Part shown: piece by piece, positions 26,473 to 34,577 of the stretch | Position numbering within the stretch: the first letter of the stretch is position 1 | Layout: the number at the start of each line of letters is the position of its first letter | The notes under the pieces: generated by a model | Told to the model about the DNA's origin: nothing | The model's database searches: none | What the model saw: the letters and a program-made list of their open reading frames with translations, nothing else | Source: Faecalimonas sp. | Lineage (GTDB): Bacteria > Bacillota > Clostridia > Lachnospirales > Lachnospiraceae | NCBI GenBank assembly: GCA_020024645.1 | Contig: JAHHTN010000007.1 | Span: 1 to 47,730, forward strand | DNA: 47,730 nucleotides | Direction: 5' to 3' | Position numbers and translations under genes: made by a program

Positions 26473-27317
26473 TGAAAAGACACAAAAAAATACCTGTTTT
26501 ATATATTGCTGCAGTAACTATTTTCCTTATTTTAACATTGGGGCCATTTGTTTGGGCATTTATTGTGTCTGTAACTCCGGAATATGAGATGTTTAAGGAT
26601 ACAATGAATTTGTTTCCAACGGAATTAACATGGAAGAATTATGAAATATTGTTTCAAGTAAATAGTCCACAACATATTCGATTATTTACTGGTTTACTTA
26701 ACTCTATGAAAGCGGTAGGGTGTACAATTTTATTAGGGGTTCCAATTGCCCTTGTCAGCGGATATGTTTTGTCTAGAATGGAATTTCCTGGTAAAAAAGT
26801 GATTCGTAACACATTACTTATTACAATGGTTATTCCTGTTTTTGCAACAATTATTCCGTTGTTTAGAATTTTTGTAGATAAAGGTTTGTTAAATAATACT
26901 TTTTGGTTAAGTATGATTTATGTGAGTTCGTTTCTTCCAATGAATGTATGGTTGATATCTAATTATTTTGATACGATTCCAAAAGAATTGGAGGAAGCGG
27001 CAAGAGTAGATGGTTGTGGAAGGGTATATACTTTTTTGAAAATCATTCTTCCGATATCTTATCCTGTTATTTTTTCATCTATTTTAATAATGTTTTTAAG
27101 TGGCTGGAGTCAGTTTCAAATCCCACTTATTTTGGCGTCATCTGTAGAAACGAAACCAGTTTCTATTGTAACATCAGAATTTATGTCAAAAGATATGGTG
27201 CAGTACGGAATAACAGCAGGAGCAGGACTTTTAGCAGTTATACCACCGGCAATAGTAGCATTGATTTTTAGAAAATTTCTTGTATCAGGAATGACAAAAG
27301 GTTCAATAAAAGGATAA
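26472..27317 (+). CDS. Sugar ABC transporter permease (MalG-like)
   Basis: A 281-residue membrane protein with six helices and the EAA loop KELEEAARVDGCGRVYTFL. It begins at the overlapping TAATG junction after AGGGAGG. It is the last gene of the operon; no ATPase gene follows. This is common for CUT1 systems in Firmicutes, which share an MsmX-like ATPase encoded elsewhere. Confidence 0.92.
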   Translation: MKRHKKIPVLYIAAVTIFLILTLGPFVWAFIVSVTPEYEMFKDTMNLFPTELTWKNYEILFQVNSPQHIRLFTGLLNSMKAVGCTILLGVPIALVSGYVLSRMEFPGKKVIRNTLLITMVIPVFATIIPLFRIFVDKGLLNNTFWLSMIYVSSFLPMNVWLISNYFDTIPKELEEAARVDGCGRVYTFLKIILPISYPVIFSSILIMFLSGWSQFQIPLILASSVETKPVSIVTSEFMSKDMVQYGITAGAGLLAVIPPAIVALIFRKFLVSGMTKGSIKG

Positions 27318-27320
27318 ATA

Positions 27321-27356
27321 AAAATGGAAGAAGATTTGTGGCCTTCTTCCATTTTT
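27321..27356. terminator. Terminator after the sugar importer operon
   Basis: A 13-bp stem, AAAATGGAAGAAG against CTTCTTCCATTTT, with a nine-base loop and a T-run. The A-run on the other side may also serve the converging gene. Confidence 0.88.
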
Positions 27357-27395
27357 GGTTCATCTGAATTTCAGATAAAAATGATATATATAAAT

Positions 27396-28679
27396 CTAAT
27401 TTTCTTCTAAAGTGTCATTTTCACGAGAAATTTCTGGGAGATAAATATGTACATCTTCCACTCGGTTCTTGTCCAATGTTTCTACAACGAGTCGAATTCC
27501 TGAATCCGTAATAACTTCATCGTGAAGCTCAGGTAAACGGTCTAATTGTTCGATAATAAAACCACCAAGGGAATCGTAATCTTCAGAAGTTAACCCTAAA
27601 TCCAAACGGTCATTTAAATCGTCTAAGTTCATAGAACCTTCTACAATAAACTCACGTTCATTAATTTCTTTAAAGAATTCCTCTTCATTTTCATCATACT
27701 CATCATGAATTTCGCCGACAATTTCTTCAAGCAAATCCTCTAACGTAATCAGACCTGCTGTCTCGCCGTACTCGTCTAAAACAATAACGATGTTTAGAGA
27801 AGCTTCTCTCATTTCTACAAGTAATTCGGAAATACTTTTATATTCATAAGTAAAGTAGGCTTCTCGGAGAATATCTCGGACATGAAATTCTTTTTTATTA
27901 TCATAAAGAAGCAAATCTTTCATGTTGATTGTTCCGATAACATTGTCTGTTGTATTTTCGTAAACAGGCAATCGGGTGAATTTATCTTCGCGAAAAATTT
28001 TGATTAATTCTTCGTAACTACTTTCTACATCAGCAAATGTAACATGTACTCTTGGTACCATGACATCTTTAGCTTTTGCGTCCCCCATATCAAATACATT
28101 ATAAATCATTTCTTTTTCTTCAGATTCAATAACACCATCTTCGTGACTAACATTAACGATTGTTCGTAGTTCACTTTCAGTCATAGAACTATTTTTTGTA
28201 TTAGGATCTACTCTGAGAATAAATAAGATTACTCTTGATAAATTATTTACGATGAAAATAAATGGTGTAGAAATCTTAATAAGGAAACTAATCGGGTAGG
28301 CATAAGCTAATGCAAGTTTTTCTGAATGAATTGTTGCCACCGTTTTTGGAGAAATTTCTCCGAATAAAAGAATTAACAATGTAATAATACCTGTAGCAAT
28401 AGCAACTGCTGAACCACCAAAAACATAAGCGATACTAGTTGTGATGGAAGAAGCGGAGAGGTTTACAAGGTTGTTACCGATAAGAATAGCACTTAACATT
28501 TTTCCAGAGTCTTCGGTAATTTTAATAACCATTTTGGCACGCTTATTTCCTTCTTCTGCCAATGAACGCATTCGTATTCGGTTAACGGTAGTAAGCGATG
28601 TTTCTGCAGATGAAAAAAAAGCAGAAAGTACAAGTAAAATAATTAAAACGATACTTTGGGTGACCACACTCGAGTCCAA
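27396..28679 (-). CDS. CNNM/CorC (hemolysin C) family membrane protein
   Basis: A 427-residue protein: an N-terminal DUF21/CNNM membrane domain with about four helices (1-185), two CBS domains (about 205-325, MVPRVHVTFADV and LVEMREASLNIVIVLDEYGETAGLITLEDLLEEIVGE), and a C-terminal CorC_HlyC domain (about 340-420). Family members transport or control Mg2+ and other divalent cations; the hemolysin label is historical. Translation begins with TTG after AAGGAG. It is monocistronic and divergent from murB. Confidence 0.9.
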   Translation of the reverse strand: MDSSVVTQSIVLIILLVLSAFFSSAETSLTTVNRIRMRSLAEEGNKRAKMVIKITEDSGKMLSAILIGNNLVNLSASSITTSIAYVFGGSAVAIATGIITLLILLFGEISPKTVATIHSEKLALAYAYPISFLIKISTPFIFIVNNLSRVILFILRVDPNTKNSSMTESELRTIVNVSHEDGVIESEEKEMIYNVFDMGDAKAKDVMVPRVHVTFADVESSYEELIKIFREDKFTRLPVYENTTDNVIGTINMKDLLLYDNKKEFHVRDILREAYFTYEYKSISELLVEMREASLNIVIVLDEYGETAGLITLEDLLEEIVGEIHDEYDENEEEFFKEINEREFIVEGSMNLDDLNDRLDLGLTSEDYDSLGGFIIEQLDRLPELHDEVITDSGIRLVVETLDKNRVEDVHIYLPEISRENDTLEEN

Positions 28680-28764
28680 TTGTTTTTCACTCCTTTTATA
28701 CTAATCATTAAAAATAAATAACATTTTTAATATATCGTATTTTTAATGAATTTGCAAGAGTTTA

Positions 28765-28793
28765 TTGAATTTAGAAGAGGATTAGTGTATCAT
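28765..28793 (+). promoter_or_regulatory. murB: Promoter of the murB operon
   Basis: TTGAAT at 28765-28770, 17-base spacer, TATCAT at 28788-28793, about 48 bases before murB. Confidence 0.65.
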
Positions 28794-28841
28794 GAAAAAA
28801 AATGTTTTAATAATAGAGGGATATAAATATAGGAGATAACT

Positions 28842-29753
28842 ATGGAAGTAAAATTTTTAGATAAATTAATGGAAATGATAGATAAAGAAAGAGTTTTTAT
28901 AAACGAACCAATGAGTAAACATACTACATTTCGTATTGGAGGACCAGCCGATTATTTTGTTTGCCCAAATACTATAAATGAAGTACAGAAGATTATTCGT
29001 TTGTGCAATGAAATGGAAATGCCATTTTATCTTTTGGGAAAAGGAAGTAATCTTTTGGTAGGAGATAAAGGGTTTAGAGGTGTGATTATCTGTTTATATA
29101 AACAGATGGAGAAAATAGAGGTGACAGGAACAAGAATAAAAGCACAAGCAGGAGCACTATTAATTAAAGTGGCGAGCGAAGCATGTAAAAATGGTTTGAG
29201 TGGACTTGAGTTTGCAGGAGGCATTCCGGGAACTTTAGGTGGTGCGGTTGTGATGAATGCAGGTGCTTACGGCGGTGAAATGAAAGATGTTTTAGAAGAA
29301 GTAACTGTACTAACAAAAGAAGGGGAACTTCTTGTTTTAAATAAAGAAGAGTTAGAGTTAGGATATAGAACAAGCATTATTGGACGAAAAGAGTATATTG
29401 CGTTAGAAGTTGTTTTGAATTTGAAAGAAAAAGATAGAGAAGAAATTCGGGCGTATATGGATGAACTTCGCGAACAGAGAGTGAAAAAACAACCTCTCGA
29501 ATATGCAAGTGCAGGAAGTACATTCAAAAGACCAGTAGGACATTTTGCAGGTCAATTGATTGAGCAGTCGGGACTTAGAGGTTTTCAGGTGGGAGATGCA
29601 CAAGTATCAGAGAAACATTGTGGATTTGTAATTAATAGGGGAAATGCAACAGCGAAAGATATAGTAAACTTAATGAATCAAGTATCGGAGAAAGTAGAAG
29701 AAAAATTTGGAATTATACTTGAACCAGAGGTAAAGAAACTAGGAGAATTTTAA
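28842..29753 (+). CDS. murB: UDP-N-acetylenolpyruvoylglucosamine reductase
   Basis: A 303-residue cytoplasmic FAD enzyme that reduces UDP-GlcNAc-enolpyruvate to UDP-MurNAc, the second committed step of peptidoglycan synthesis. FAD-binding motifs HTTFRIGGPADYF, LGKGSNLLV and AGGIPGTLGGAVVMNAGAYGGE are present, as are the catalytic serine in ASAGSTFKRP and the C-terminal glutamate in ILEPEV. Length matches the short (type II) MurB proteins. Start follows AGGAGA. It is the first gene of a tight cluster with rapZ, whiA and the Crh-like gene. Confidence 0.95.
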   Translation: MEVKFLDKLMEMIDKERVFINEPMSKHTTFRIGGPADYFVCPNTINEVQKIIRLCNEMEMPFYLLGKGSNLLVGDKGFRGVIICLYKQMEKIEVTGTRIKAQAGALLIKVASEACKNGLSGLEFAGGIPGTLGGAVVMNAGAYGGEMKDVLEEVTVLTKEGELLVLNKEELELGYRTSIIGRKEYIALEVVLNLKEKDREEIRAYMDELREQRVKKQPLEYASAGSTFKRPVGHFAGQLIEQSGLRGFQVGDAQVSEKHCGFVINRGNATAKDIVNLMNQVSEKVEEKFGIILEPEVKKLGEF

Positions 29754-29754
29754 A

Positions 29755-30615
29755 ATGAGAGTTGTAATTGTAACCGGAATGTCAGGAGCTGGAAAAAGCA
29801 CAGCGCTAAAAGTTTTAGAAGATGTGGGGTATTTTTGCGTGGATAATCTGCCAATTCCGTTACTTCCTAAATTGGCAGAATTGTTAAAAGTACCGAGAAC
29901 GGAATTTAACAAAATTGCATTGGGGATTGATATCAGAGGAGGACAAGATTTTCTCGAATTAGAGGAAATGTTAAAAGGAATTAATTGTGAAATTGTATTT
30001 TTAGATGCTAATGACAATGTTTTAGTGAAAAGATATAAAGAAACGAGAAGAACGCACCCACTTACAGCACAAGGGAGTATTGGAGATGGGATTTATCAAG
30101 AGAGAGAAATTCTTGAACCTATTAAAAAGAAAGCGGACTATATTATCGACACAAGTCTTTTGTTAACACGAGAATTGAAACAAGCATTACAGAAAATATT
30201 TGTAGATAATCAAGAATATAAAAATTTATATCTTACAGTTGTTTCTTTTGGATTTAAGTATGGAATTCCCAATGATGCGGATTTAGTATTTGATGTTCGT
30301 TTTCTTCCGAATCCATATTATATAGAAGAACTTCGACCTAGGACGGGGAATGAAAAAGAAGTTCAAGATTATGTGATGAGTAATGGAAAAGCAGATATCT
30401 TTTTGCAAAAATTGCAAGAAATGATTGAATTTTTAATACCAAATTATATAACCGAAGGAAAACATCAATTAGTAATCGGAATAGGTTGTACAGGGGGAAA
30501 ACATCGTTCGGTTACGTTGGCGAATGCTTTGTATAATTATTTTAGAGAGAAAAATCAGTACGGAGTAAGAATTGAGCATCGTGATATTGAAAAAGATGCA
30601 CTCAGAAAGGGATAA
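29755..30615 (+). CDS. rapZ: RapZ/YvcJ family nucleotide-binding protein
   Basis: A 286-residue P-loop protein. Walker A is GMSGAGKSTA near the N-terminus, followed by VGYFCVDNLP; the C-terminal domain has GIGCTGGKHRSV. In E. coli RapZ senses glucosamine 6-phosphate and guides RNase E. In Firmicutes (YvcJ) the role is less clear, with links to competence. It starts one base after murB. It lies next to whiA, as in most Firmicutes, but the yvcK/glmR gene that usually separates the two is absent here. Confidence 0.94.
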   Translation: MRVVIVTGMSGAGKSTALKVLEDVGYFCVDNLPIPLLPKLAELLKVPRTEFNKIALGIDIRGGQDFLELEEMLKGINCEIVFLDANDNVLVKRYKETRRTHPLTAQGSIGDGIYQEREILEPIKKKADYIIDTSLLLTRELKQALQKIFVDNQEYKNLYLTVVSFGFKYGIPNDADLVFDVRFLPNPYYIEELRPRTGNEKEVQDYVMSNGKADIFLQKLQEMIEFLIPNYITEGKHQLVIGIGCTGGKHRSVTLANALYNYFREKNQYGVRIEHRDIEKDALRKG

Positions 30616-30628
30616 ATAGAGGTGGCAA

Positions 30629-31591
30629 ATGTCGTTTTCGGGAGAAATTAAAGAAGAATTAGGTGTACAGATAAGTTCGGCAAGACATTGTCAGATTGCA
30701 GAACTTTCGGCATTAATCAGTATGTGCGGAAGTGTTATGATAGATAGTAATAACTATTATGCAATAAAAATACATACAGAAAATGTGATTGTTGCAAGAA
30801 AGTGCTTTACATTATTGGAAAAAACATTTAATATAAGAACTGAAATTTCTATACGGAAAAATCTGGCAAGACAGAGTGTTTCGTATTGGATTATTATAAA
30901 AACGCATGAAGACGCAATAAAAGTGCTTCAGGCAACGAAACTGATGAAAGAGGACGGAGAAATTTTTGAGGAACTTTCCATTGTAAAAAATGTAATCGTC
31001 CAGCAGTATTGTTGTAAAAGGGCGTTTATTAGAGGTGCTTTTTTAGCATCAGGTTCTATAAGCGATCCAGAAAAATCCTACCATTTTGAAATTGTTTGTG
31101 CTGTCTGTGCAAAGGCCGAGCAGCTGCAAAAGATGATGAATAGTTTTGGAATTGATGCAAAGGTAATATTGCGAAAAAAATCTTATGTTGTATATGTCAA
31201 GGAGGGGGCACAGATTGCAGACCTTCTTAATATCATAGAAGCACATGTTGCATTGATGAAATTTGAAAACGTGCGTATTATAAAAGATATGCGTAACACA
31301 GTAAATAGAAAAGTAAACTGTGAAACGGCGAATATTAATAAAACAGTCTCTGCGGCGGTAAAACAAGTGGAAGATATTGTGTATATTCGTGATACAATTG
31401 GATTGGAAAATCTATCAGATGCTTTGAGAGATGTAGCATTAACAAGGTTGGAATATCCAGAAGCAACATTAAAGGAATTAGGGGATTTGCTCATTACGCC
31501 AGTAGGAAAATCGGGAGTGAATCACCGTCTGAGAAAATTGGGAGAAATGGCTGATAAACTCAGAGAAAACAAGGAGGTATGTTATGATTAA
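30629..31591 (+). CDS. whiA: WhiA DNA-binding protein
   Basis: A 320-residue protein of the WhiA/YvcL family: an N-terminal LAGLIDADG-like fold (SFSGEIKEELGV, RGAFLASGSISDPEKSYHFEI) and a C-terminal helix-turn-helix (about 235-315, DALRDVALTRLEYPEATLKELGDLL). WhiA is essential for sporulation septation in Streptomyces and affects division and chromosome segregation in Bacillus. The ATG follows GAGGTGG, 13 bases after rapZ. Its end overlaps the next gene by 8 bases. Confidence 0.95.
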   Translation: MSFSGEIKEELGVQISSARHCQIAELSALISMCGSVMIDSNNYYAIKIHTENVIVARKCFTLLEKTFNIRTEISIRKNLARQSVSYWIIIKTHEDAIKVLQATKLMKEDGEIFEELSIVKNVIVQQYCCKRAFIRGAFLASGSISDPEKSYHFEIVCAVCAKAEQLQKMMNSFGIDAKVILRKKSYVVYVKEGAQIADLLNIIEAHVALMKFENVRIIKDMRNTVNRKVNCETANINKTVSAAVKQVEDIVYIRDTIGLENLSDALRDVALTRLEYPEATLKELGDLLITPVGKSGVNHRLRKLGEMADKLRENKEVCYD

Positions 31592-31841
31592 GCAACCGGT
31601 GACGATTCAGGCAGAAGATGGTATTTGTGCAAGAGTGACAGCGAAGGCAGTCCAGGTAGCAAATGAATTTAAGAGTCAAGTTTTTATTGAAGTAGGAACA
31701 AAGAAAATTAATGCGAAAAGTATAATGGGTATGATGAGCCTTCAACTCTCAACAGGCGACGAATTAACAGTAGTTGCAGATGGTGATGATGAAACTATGG
31801 CAACAGAAAAGATGAAAGAACTTTTAGTAGCTGGGAAATAG
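31584..31841 (+). CDS. crh: Crh-like HPr paralog with Cys at position 15
   Basis: An 85-residue HPr-fold protein. The PTS phosphorylation site, normally H15 in G-(I/L)-H-A-R, is C15 here (DGICARVTAKA), so it cannot carry phosphate for sugar transport in the usual way. S46 is kept in AKSIMGMMSL, the site modified by HPr kinase. This is the pattern of B. subtilis Crh, also 85 residues and also directly downstream of whiA, where residue 15 is Gln. By analogy it may form a CcpA co-repressor or regulate metabolism by protein contact. The overlap with whiA indicates coupling. Confidence 0.85.
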   Translation: MIKQPVTIQAEDGICARVTAKAVQVANEFKSQVFIEVGTKKINAKSIMGMMSLQLSTGDELTVVADGDDETMATEKMKELLVAGK

Positions 31842-31844
31842 ATG

Positions 31845-31874
31845 AAAAGATTGCGTCTTGACGCAATCTTTTTT
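31845..31874 (+). terminator. Terminator after the Crh-like gene
   Basis: A 13-bp perfect stem, AAAAGATTGCGTC, two-base apex and matching arm, followed by a six-T run. Confidence 0.9.
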
Positions 31875-31893
31875 GAAATATATGGAGGGCAGT

Positions 31894-32829
31894 ATGAAAA
31901 AATTATTGTTTATTTATAATCCCAATGCAGGAAAAGGATTGCTAAAACCTAAATTATCTGATATTTTCGATATTTTCGTGAAAGCAGGGTATGAGGTAAC
32001 TGTATATCCGACACAAAAATATAGAGATGGTTATAGAAAAGTTGCAAATTTCAAGGGGGATTACGATCTTCTTGTTTGTAGTGGTGGAGATGGAACATTA
32101 GATGAAGTTGTGACAGGGATGATGCAAAGGGAAAAGAAAATCCCGATTGGATATATTCCTACAGGAACAACAAATGATTTTGCGAAAAGTCTACATATCC
32201 CTAGAGAACTGTTGAAAGCAGCGGATGTTGCAGTCAATGGAGAGATATTTTCATGTGATGTCGGACGATTTAATAAGGATTTTTTTGTTTATATTGCTGC
32301 GTTTGGTTTATTTACAGATGTTTCTTATCAGACAAAACAAGAAGTGAAAAATGTTCTCGGTCATTTGGCATATGTTTTGGAAGGAACAAAGCGATTATTT
32401 AACATACCTTCTTACAATATGCGTGTAACTCATGATGGGGAAGTGATTGAAGATGAATTTATTTTTGGTATGGTAACAAACTCTCGTTCAGTTGGTGGAT
32501 TTAAAAATATGGTAGGGAAAAAAGTTGTATTTGATGATGGGGAATTTGAAGCAACTTTGATTAAGAGACCGAAAAATCCGTTGGAGTTACAAGGGATTAT
32601 TCTTTCTCTTGTCTCAGAGCAACAAGATTCAAAATATATGTATTCATTCAAAGCAAAAAAGGTTATATTTGAATCTTTGGAAGAAGTTTCATGGACGCTT
32701 GATGGGGAGTTTGGTGGAGAACACGATAAAGTAATAATTAAAAATCTTCAAAAAGAATTACAAATTATGGTAGATGCGGAATATAAATCATCATTGATGG
32801 CAGGTTCGGTAGAAAAAGAAGAGGAGTAG
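31894..32829 (+). CDS. Diacylglycerol kinase-like lipid kinase (YegS/BmrU family)
   Basis: A 311-residue protein with the DAGK catalytic signature: YNPNAGKG at the start, SGGDGTLDEVV for ATP binding, and PTGTTNDFAKSL. It phosphorylates a diacylglycerol or related lipid at the membrane; the precise lipid is not determined. ATG 31894 is chosen for its GGAGGG site; the longer reading from 31858 would begin inside the preceding terminator. The NSS transporter gene starts 14 bases later and may be co-transcribed. Confidence 0.9.
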   Translation: MKKLLFIYNPNAGKGLLKPKLSDIFDIFVKAGYEVTVYPTQKYRDGYRKVANFKGDYDLLVCSGGDGTLDEVVTGMMQREKKIPIGYIPTGTTNDFAKSLHIPRELLKAADVAVNGEIFSCDVGRFNKDFFVYIAAFGLFTDVSYQTKQEVKNVLGHLAYVLEGTKRLFNIPSYNMRVTHDGEVIEDEFIFGMVTNSRSVGGFKNMVGKKVVFDDGEFEATLIKRPKNPLELQGIILSLVSEQQDSKYMYSFKAKKVIFESLEEVSWTLDGEFGGEHDKVIIKNLQKELQIMVDAEYKSSLMAGSVEKEEE

Positions 32830-32843
32830 AGGAAAAATTATTG

Positions 32844-34214
32844 ATGGAAAAGAGAGAAAAGTTTTCTTCGAGATTAGGATTTATTCTAATCTCGGCGGGG
32901 TGTGCGATAGGATTAGGTAACGTATGGAGATTTCCGTATATTACGGGACAATATGGTGGCGGAGTATTTGTGCTACTATATTTATTCTTTTTATTTGTTT
33001 TAGGATTACCTATTGTTGTGATGGAATTTGCTGTAGGAAGAGCAAGTCAGAAAAGTGTTGCCAAGTCTTACGAGATGCTGGAACCGAAAGGGACAAAATG
33101 GCATATACATAAATATTTTGCGATTGCTGGAAATTATTTGCTTATGATGTTTTATACAACAGTAGGTGGTTGGATGATTGCCTATTTTGTGAAGATGGCG
33201 AAAGGTGAATTTGTAGGAGCGAGTGCAAAACAGATTTCAGAAATTTTCGTTACATTGACTTCAAATCGAAATGAAATGTTATTTTGGATGTTAGTGATTT
33301 CGATTATTGGTTTAATTGTATGCTCTTTTGGATTGGAAAAAGGGGTAGAGAAGATTACAAAAGCGATGATGGTTAGTTTGTTTTTGATTATGATTGTACT
33401 TGTTATTCGTGCGATGTCATTGCCAAATGCAATGGAAGGACTTTCATTTTATTTAAAACCGGATTTGAGTAAGATGAAAGAGGTTGGAGTTGGAACAACT
33501 GTTTTTGCAGCGATGGGGCAGTCTTTCTTTACACTTAGTATTGGTATTGGAGCTTTAGCTATTTTTGGTAGTTATATAGGAAAAGAAAGAACACTAGCTG
33601 GTGAAGCTATTAGTGTTACATTATTAGATACGTTTGTTGCAATTATGGCAGGACTAATTATTTTTCCGGCATGTTTTGCGTTTGGTATTAATCCTGGGGA
33701 AGGACCAGGGCTTGTTTTTGTAACACTGCCAAATGTATTTAACGAAATGGCAGGCGGACGTGTATGGGGAACATTATTCTTTTTATTTATGACGTTTGCA
33801 GCATTATCTACGATTATTGCAGTTTTCCAAAATGTTATTACTTGTACAAGGGAGTTAGTAGGTTGGTCTTTGAAGAAATCAACATGGATTAATGGGATTT
33901 TCCTTATTATTTTGGGAGTTCCTTGTGTGCTTGGAATGACAGATTGGTCTGGATTCACACTTGCAGGTAAGAGTATTATGGATTTAGAAGATTTTATTGT
34001 TAGTAACAATCTTCTTCCACTCGGATCACTAGTATATTTGTTGTTCTGTGTGACAAGATATGGCTGGGGATGGGATAATTTCTTAAAAGAGGCAAATGCT
34101 GGAAAGGGATTAAAGTTTCCTGGAAATAAAATAGTGAAAATTTATTTGACATATATTTTACCGCTTGTTGTACTGTTTATTTTTATTCAAGGGTATTGGA
34201 CAATGATAAAATAG
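32844..34214 (+). CDS. Neurotransmitter:sodium symporter (NSS) family transporter
   Basis: A 456-residue membrane protein with about eleven helices. The first helix carries the family hallmark GLGNVWRFPYITGQYGGG, which forms the sodium and substrate site in LeuT-like proteins. Bacterial members import amino acids using the sodium gradient. The exact amino acid is not evident. A TTG lies directly before ATG 32844; the ATG is preferred. No promoter is seen in the short gap to the lipid kinase gene. Confidence 0.93.
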   Translation: MEKREKFSSRLGFILISAGCAIGLGNVWRFPYITGQYGGGVFVLLYLFFLFVLGLPIVVMEFAVGRASQKSVAKSYEMLEPKGTKWHIHKYFAIAGNYLLMMFYTTVGGWMIAYFVKMAKGEFVGASAKQISEIFVTLTSNRNEMLFWMLVISIIGLIVCSFGLEKGVEKITKAMMVSLFLIMIVLVIRAMSLPNAMEGLSFYLKPDLSKMKEVGVGTTVFAAMGQSFFTLSIGIGALAIFGSYIGKERTLAGEAISVTLLDTFVAIMAGLIIFPACFAFGINPGEGPGLVFVTLPNVFNEMAGGRVWGTLFFLFMTFAALSTIIAVFQNVITCTRELVGWSLKKSTWINGIFLIILGVPCVLGMTDWSGFTLAGKSIMDLEDFIVSNNLLPLGSLVYLLFCVTRYGWGWDNFLKEANAGKGLKFPGNKIVKIYLTYILPLVVLFIFIQGYWTMIK

Positions 34215-34233
34215 AGAATTATAAATTTTGTAC

Positions 34234-34262
34234 TTGTATATTATAATAAAATGTTATATACT
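34234..34262 (+). promoter_or_regulatory. Promoter of tRNA-Glu
   Basis: TTGTAT at 34234-34239, 17-base spacer, TATACT at 34257-34262; the tRNA begins 18 bases later. Confidence 0.6.
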
Positions 34263-34279
34263 ATATGAGTACAAAAAAT

Positions 34280-34351
34280 GGCTCCATGGTCAAGCGGTTA
34301 AGACGCTAGCCTCTCACGCTGGAATCAGGGGTTCGATTCCCCTTGGAGTCA
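34280..34351 (+). tRNA. tRNA-Glu (anticodon CTC)
   Basis: Full cloverleaf: acceptor GGCTCCA/TGGAGTC with one G-U pair, D-arm, anticodon stem CTAGC/GCTGG around loop CTCTCAC, and a T-arm with GGTTCGATTCC. The discriminator is A; CCA is not encoded. It is a stand-alone gene with its own promoter and terminator. Confidence 0.95.
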
Positions 34352-34360
34352 CTTTAATAT

Positions 34361-34401
34361 AAACTGTCAAGTTCTTTATAAAAGAACTTGACAGTTTTTT
34401 T
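34361..34401 (+). terminator. Strong terminator after tRNA-Glu
   Basis: A 16-bp perfect stem beginning AACTGTCAAGTTC, a three-base loop and seven T. The following 176 bases to the GH110 gene are AT-rich and show no feature I can support. Confidence 0.93.
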
Positions 34402-34577
34402 GTTGCAAAATTTTGCGAGAAGAAATGTAATTCGTGAAAGTACACAAAAAATGAGGAAAAATCTTTTGATAAGAAAAGATACTATGTATAAAACAATGAA
34501 ATTAACAAAAAATAAATTTAAATATTGAAAAAAATAGTAAAAACATACAAAATAAAAGAATGTAAAGGAGGAATATT

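Noticed and set aside
27321..27356. Palindrome after the sugar permease as an operator
   Set aside because: Stem with T-run directly after a stop codon is a standard terminator.
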